Assembly: GCA_021201175.1 (NCBI GenBank)
Contig: JAJQFK010000055.1
Coordinates: 1-6,351 of the forward strand
Direction of reading: 5' to 3'
Source: Candidatus Gastranaerophilales bacterium
GTDB lineage: Bacteria > Cyanobacteriota > Vampirovibrionia > Gastranaerophilales > Gastranaerophilaceae
DNA length: 6,351 nucleotides
The notes below the pieces were generated by a model. That model saw only the letters and a program-made list of their open reading frames with translations, was not told where the DNA came from and did not search any database. The position numbers were made by a program, and so were the translations under genes. Position 1 is the stretch's first letter, and every line of letters starts with the position of its first letter. Shown here in pieces: positions 4,833 to 6,351 of this stretch.

Positions 4833-5846
4833 TTGATTAAGATAACTTCTCAACCGCAAATATACAATACCATTAGACAAAATAGACAGATTGACACTGT
4901 CGGTTTTTGCGGCGGAGATATACAGACATTAATTAATCAAGGCGATAAAGCATTAAATGAAAACAAAAATGAAGAAGCCCTGAATTATTATAATCAAGCA
5001 TCTGCATTAGATTCAGGCAATACTGAAATATATAGAAAAAAAGGAAAAGCATTTTATAATCAAAAAAATTATGTAAAGGCATACGAGAATTTTAAATTAT
5101 ATCTTGAAAAAAATCCTGATGATACGGATTGTTTAATTGAGATGGGTGAATCATTGCGCAGCAGCGGCAAATATCAGCAAGCTTTAGAAATTTTTCAGCA
5201 GGCAAAATCAAAAGATGAAAATAATGACCTTGCTAACAGAAGTATACTGGAAACAAAAAACAACATTTTATATTTAAATTCTCCTTTAAGAGCAAAATAT
5301 GAAAAAGAAGATTATGCTTCAAACAATCTAAAAACTGCTATAGACATGACAATAAATTATATGACACCGGAATTTATGCAAAAAATAAGTAATGTACAAA
5401 TAAAATTCGGAGAAACTGCCAAAATGGGCGGTACCTCAAATATTGCACAATATGAAAACAGTACAAATACAATTACAGTTTCATCTGCATATAAATATGC
5501 AGCTCCTGAGGTTATCGCCGCATATCTTGTTCATGAATCAGTTCATGCTTATGATCAAGATCCATATACATCAATAAGGGAAGAACAAGATGCTTATGAA
5601 AAAGCTACAAAATTTTGGATAAAAAATTCAAACGGTATTAATGATCCGGAAATGGATTATGCAGCAAAATTGTATAAAAAATCCCCTCAAAGCTTAAAAT
5701 CAAGAGTTGCGGAAATTTATCAACTCAGAGATCCTTCAATAGCCAAAACATCTCCTAATCATCCACCTTCAGGTAAGTTTAGTTTTAATCTTAAAAAATC
5801 GAAAGCGGCAAGTCAGTCCTTGAAAGCATATAATGCAATTGCATAG
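4833..5846 (+). CDS. TPR-repeat protein with HExxH metallopeptidase-like domain
   Basis: The 337-residue product starts at TTG with a good ribosome binding site. Residues 1-27 form a short leader with VGFCGG at 23-28; no classical signal peptide or membrane helix is seen. Three consecutive 34-residue TPR units follow at about 28-61, 62-95 and 96-129, with GKAFYNQKNYVKAYENF and GKYQQALEIFQQA as typical repeat cores. A linker leads to a C-terminal domain with YLVHESVHAYDQD, giving HExxH at 234-238. EEQDAYE at 250-256 offers a plausible third zinc ligand (E250 or E251). TPR units normally mediate protein binding, so they may position a zinc protease domain, but the substrate is unknown and catalysis is inferred from the motif alone. 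The basic tail (KKSKAASQSLKAY) is probably disordered. The gene is divergent from the S10 operon and appears monocistronic. It stops at TAG, with 52 more open codons in frame. Confidence 0.85.
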   Translation: MIKITSQPQIYNTIRQNRQIDTVGFCGGDIQTLINQGDKALNENKNEEALNYYNQASALDSGNTEIYRKKGKAFYNQKNYVKAYENFKLYLEKNPDDTDCLIEMGESLRSSGKYQQALEIFQQAKSKDENNDLANRSILETKNNILYLNSPLRAKYEKEDYASNNLKTAIDMTINYMTPEFMQKISNVQIKFGETAKMGGTSNIAQYENSTNTITVSSAYKYAAPEVIAAYLVHESVHAYDQDPYTSIREEQDAYEKATKFWIKNSNGINDPEMDYAAKLYKKSPQSLKSRVAEIYQLRDPSIAKTSPNHPPSGKFSFNLKKSKAASQSLKAYNAIA

Positions 5847-5966
5847 TATAATATATTAGTTGAGTATACTTTTCCCTGCAAAAATTCTAGAGAGTGTAAC
5901 GACGAAATAAACCAGTTCGGGATAGTCATCGAAAAATGCGCTCGTTATTTAGATTATGCAAAAAAA
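5847..5966. other. convergent spacer with degenerate dispersed-repeat-like sequence
   Basis: This spacer between the convergent TPR and membrane-protein genes is less AT-rich than other intergenic DNA here. The segment at about 5898-5930 (GAAATAAACCAGTTCGGGAT followed by AGTCATCG) resembles the widespread bacterial palindromic repeat of the type GAAACAAGTTCGGGATGAC, but the matching stem arm is missing. AACGA and TCGTT (about 5898-5945) could pair weakly. No convincing terminator was found; an A-run and T-run at about 5959-5980 might act as a weak bidirectional one. Confidence 0.3.
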
Positions 5967-6194
5967 TTAAATTCTTTTTTCGCGCCGGTAATTTTCAAAA
6001 TATAAAATTATTCTATCTTTAAACAGCATAAAGAATAAACTAACACCTACAAGCATAATCGAGTTTAAAAATATAAATAATACAATCCTATTACCGTTTA
6101 AAAGTAATGGCATATTAAAATATAAAACACCAACAAGCATTAAACATGATAGTAATAAAAATATCACTGAAAAACATGCAACAAACTTATGCAT
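5967..6194 (-). CDS. small two-helix membrane protein, unknown function
   Basis: The 75-residue product is strongly hydrophobic, with predicted membrane helices at about 4-26 (FVACFSVIFLLLSCLMLVGV) and 37-58 (IVLFIFLNSIMLVGVSLFFM) joined by a short loop with NGNR. A basic tail (YRREKRI) suggests that both ends face the cytoplasm. ATG 6194-6192 is preceded by AAGGCGG at a suitable distance, and a near-consensus promoter lies about 110 bases upstream, which supports a real gene. No family is recognised. It lies tail to tail with the TPR gene. AT-rich DNA can give false hydrophobic frames, but the promoter, the binding site and the sensible topology favour expression. Confidence 0.6.
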   Translation of the reverse strand: MHKFVACFSVIFLLLSCLMLVGVLYFNMPLLLNGNRIVLFIFLNSIMLVGVSLFFMLFKDRIILYFENYRREKRI

Positions 6195-6227
6195 ATAAAA
6201 CCGCCTTTTCTTCTTAAATAACTAAAA

Positions 6228-6262
6228 TGACACCAAAAACAGGACACTTGCCTCATGTGTCA
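6228..6262 (-). promoter_or_regulatory. competing hairpins in the membrane-protein leader
   Basis: In the leader RNA the segment TGACAC (6262-6257) can pair either with GTGTC (6247-6243) or with GTGTCA (6233-6228), so the two stems exclude each other. A TTTTT run lies between the two partners. This is an attenuator-like arrangement, but the stems are only 5-6 bp. The plus-strand sequence TGACACCAAAAACAGGACAC (6228-6247) also loosely recalls ends of some IS3-type elements. Confidence 0.25.
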
Positions 6263-6309
6263 GAAGAATAAGAAGATAAACAGTTTAATAATATTTTTCT
6301 CATAGTTGT

Positions 6310-6338
6310 ATTATATCATTTTATTTCAGATATGCCAA
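6310..6338 (-). promoter_or_regulatory. near-consensus promoter for the small membrane protein
   Basis: On the minus strand TTGGCA (6338-6333), a 17-base spacer and TATAAT (6315-6310) match a sigma-70 promoter, with an added extended -10 TG one base upstream of the TATAAT. The start site would be near 6303, giving a leader of about 109 bases. This is the best promoter in the window. Confidence 0.7.
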
Positions 6339-6351
6339 GCCCATGTTTAGA

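Noticed and set aside
1..5846. Global reassignment of TAG to an amino acid
   Set aside because: rplV and rplW end with TAG at their normal family lengths, and readthrough would fuse L22 to S3 or extend L23 across rplB out of frame.
5850..5885. Minus-strand promoter-like TTGCAG-N17-TAATAT near the TPR gene end
   Set aside because: It would only drive antisense transcription into the TPR gene, and AT-rich DNA yields such matches often.
6165..6254. 30-codon minus-strand ORF (starting MRQVSCFWCHF) overlapping the small membrane gene start
   Set aside because: No ribosome binding site, and it overlaps the better-supported gene in another frame.

Overview
The window carries the 5' half of a bacterial S10 ribosomal-protein operon on the minus strand, a 617-base AT-rich divergent intergenic region, a plus-strand gene for a TPR-plus-HExxH metallopeptidase-like protein, and a small minus-strand gene for a two-helix membrane protein. 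Base composition is low in GC, especially between genes. S10, L4 and L2 read closest, from memory, to cyanobacterial-type sequences (for example the DLPAGVDIEVKL tail of S10). The TPR protein has a short N-terminal leader ending in a VGFCGG-like motif. Together these suggest a host-associated non-photosynthetic relative of Cyanobacteria (Vampirovibrionia/Melainabacteria, Gastranaerophilales type). That placement is inference.

Layout, in transcription order on the minus strand: rpsJ (4215-3898), rplC (3793-3158), rplD (3082-2447), rplW (2447-2139), rplB (2134-1307), rpsS (1291-1001), rplV (998-660) and rpsC (647 to beyond base 1, 3' end cut off). This is the canonical bacterial order. From rplD onward the junctions are very tight (a 1-base overlap, then gaps of 4, 15, 2 and 12 bases), and Shine-Dalgarno sequences often lie inside the end of the preceding gene. 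Two wider spacers precede rplC (104 bases) and rplD (75 bases). No str-operon gene (tuf, fusA) lies upstream of rpsJ in the window.

The region 4216-4832 separates the ribosomal operon from the divergent TPR/peptidase gene (4833-5846, TTG start). It holds a probable S10-operon promoter, a good plus-strand promoter (TTGCAC-N18-TATAAT), two dyads and a GC-richer patch that may be a decayed coding fragment. The small membrane-protein gene (6194-5967) has a near-consensus promoter upstream.

The main anomaly is rplD. The conserved L4 frame begins at 3082 with a good ribosome binding site, but codon 28 is TAG (3001-2999) in a conserved region, so as read this essential gene cannot be translated straight through. 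Beside it, the rplC-rplD spacer contains a perfect 8-bp-stem hairpin flanked by exact 7-bp direct repeats, which looks like a small insertion. TAG is also the terminal codon of rplC, rplW, rplV and the TPR gene. Several of these are followed by open frame, but rplV and rplW end at their normal lengths, so wholesale TAG reassignment is unlikely. No previously undescribed multi-gene system is evident. The points worth following are the rplD amber codon, the mini-insertion and the TPR-peptidase.
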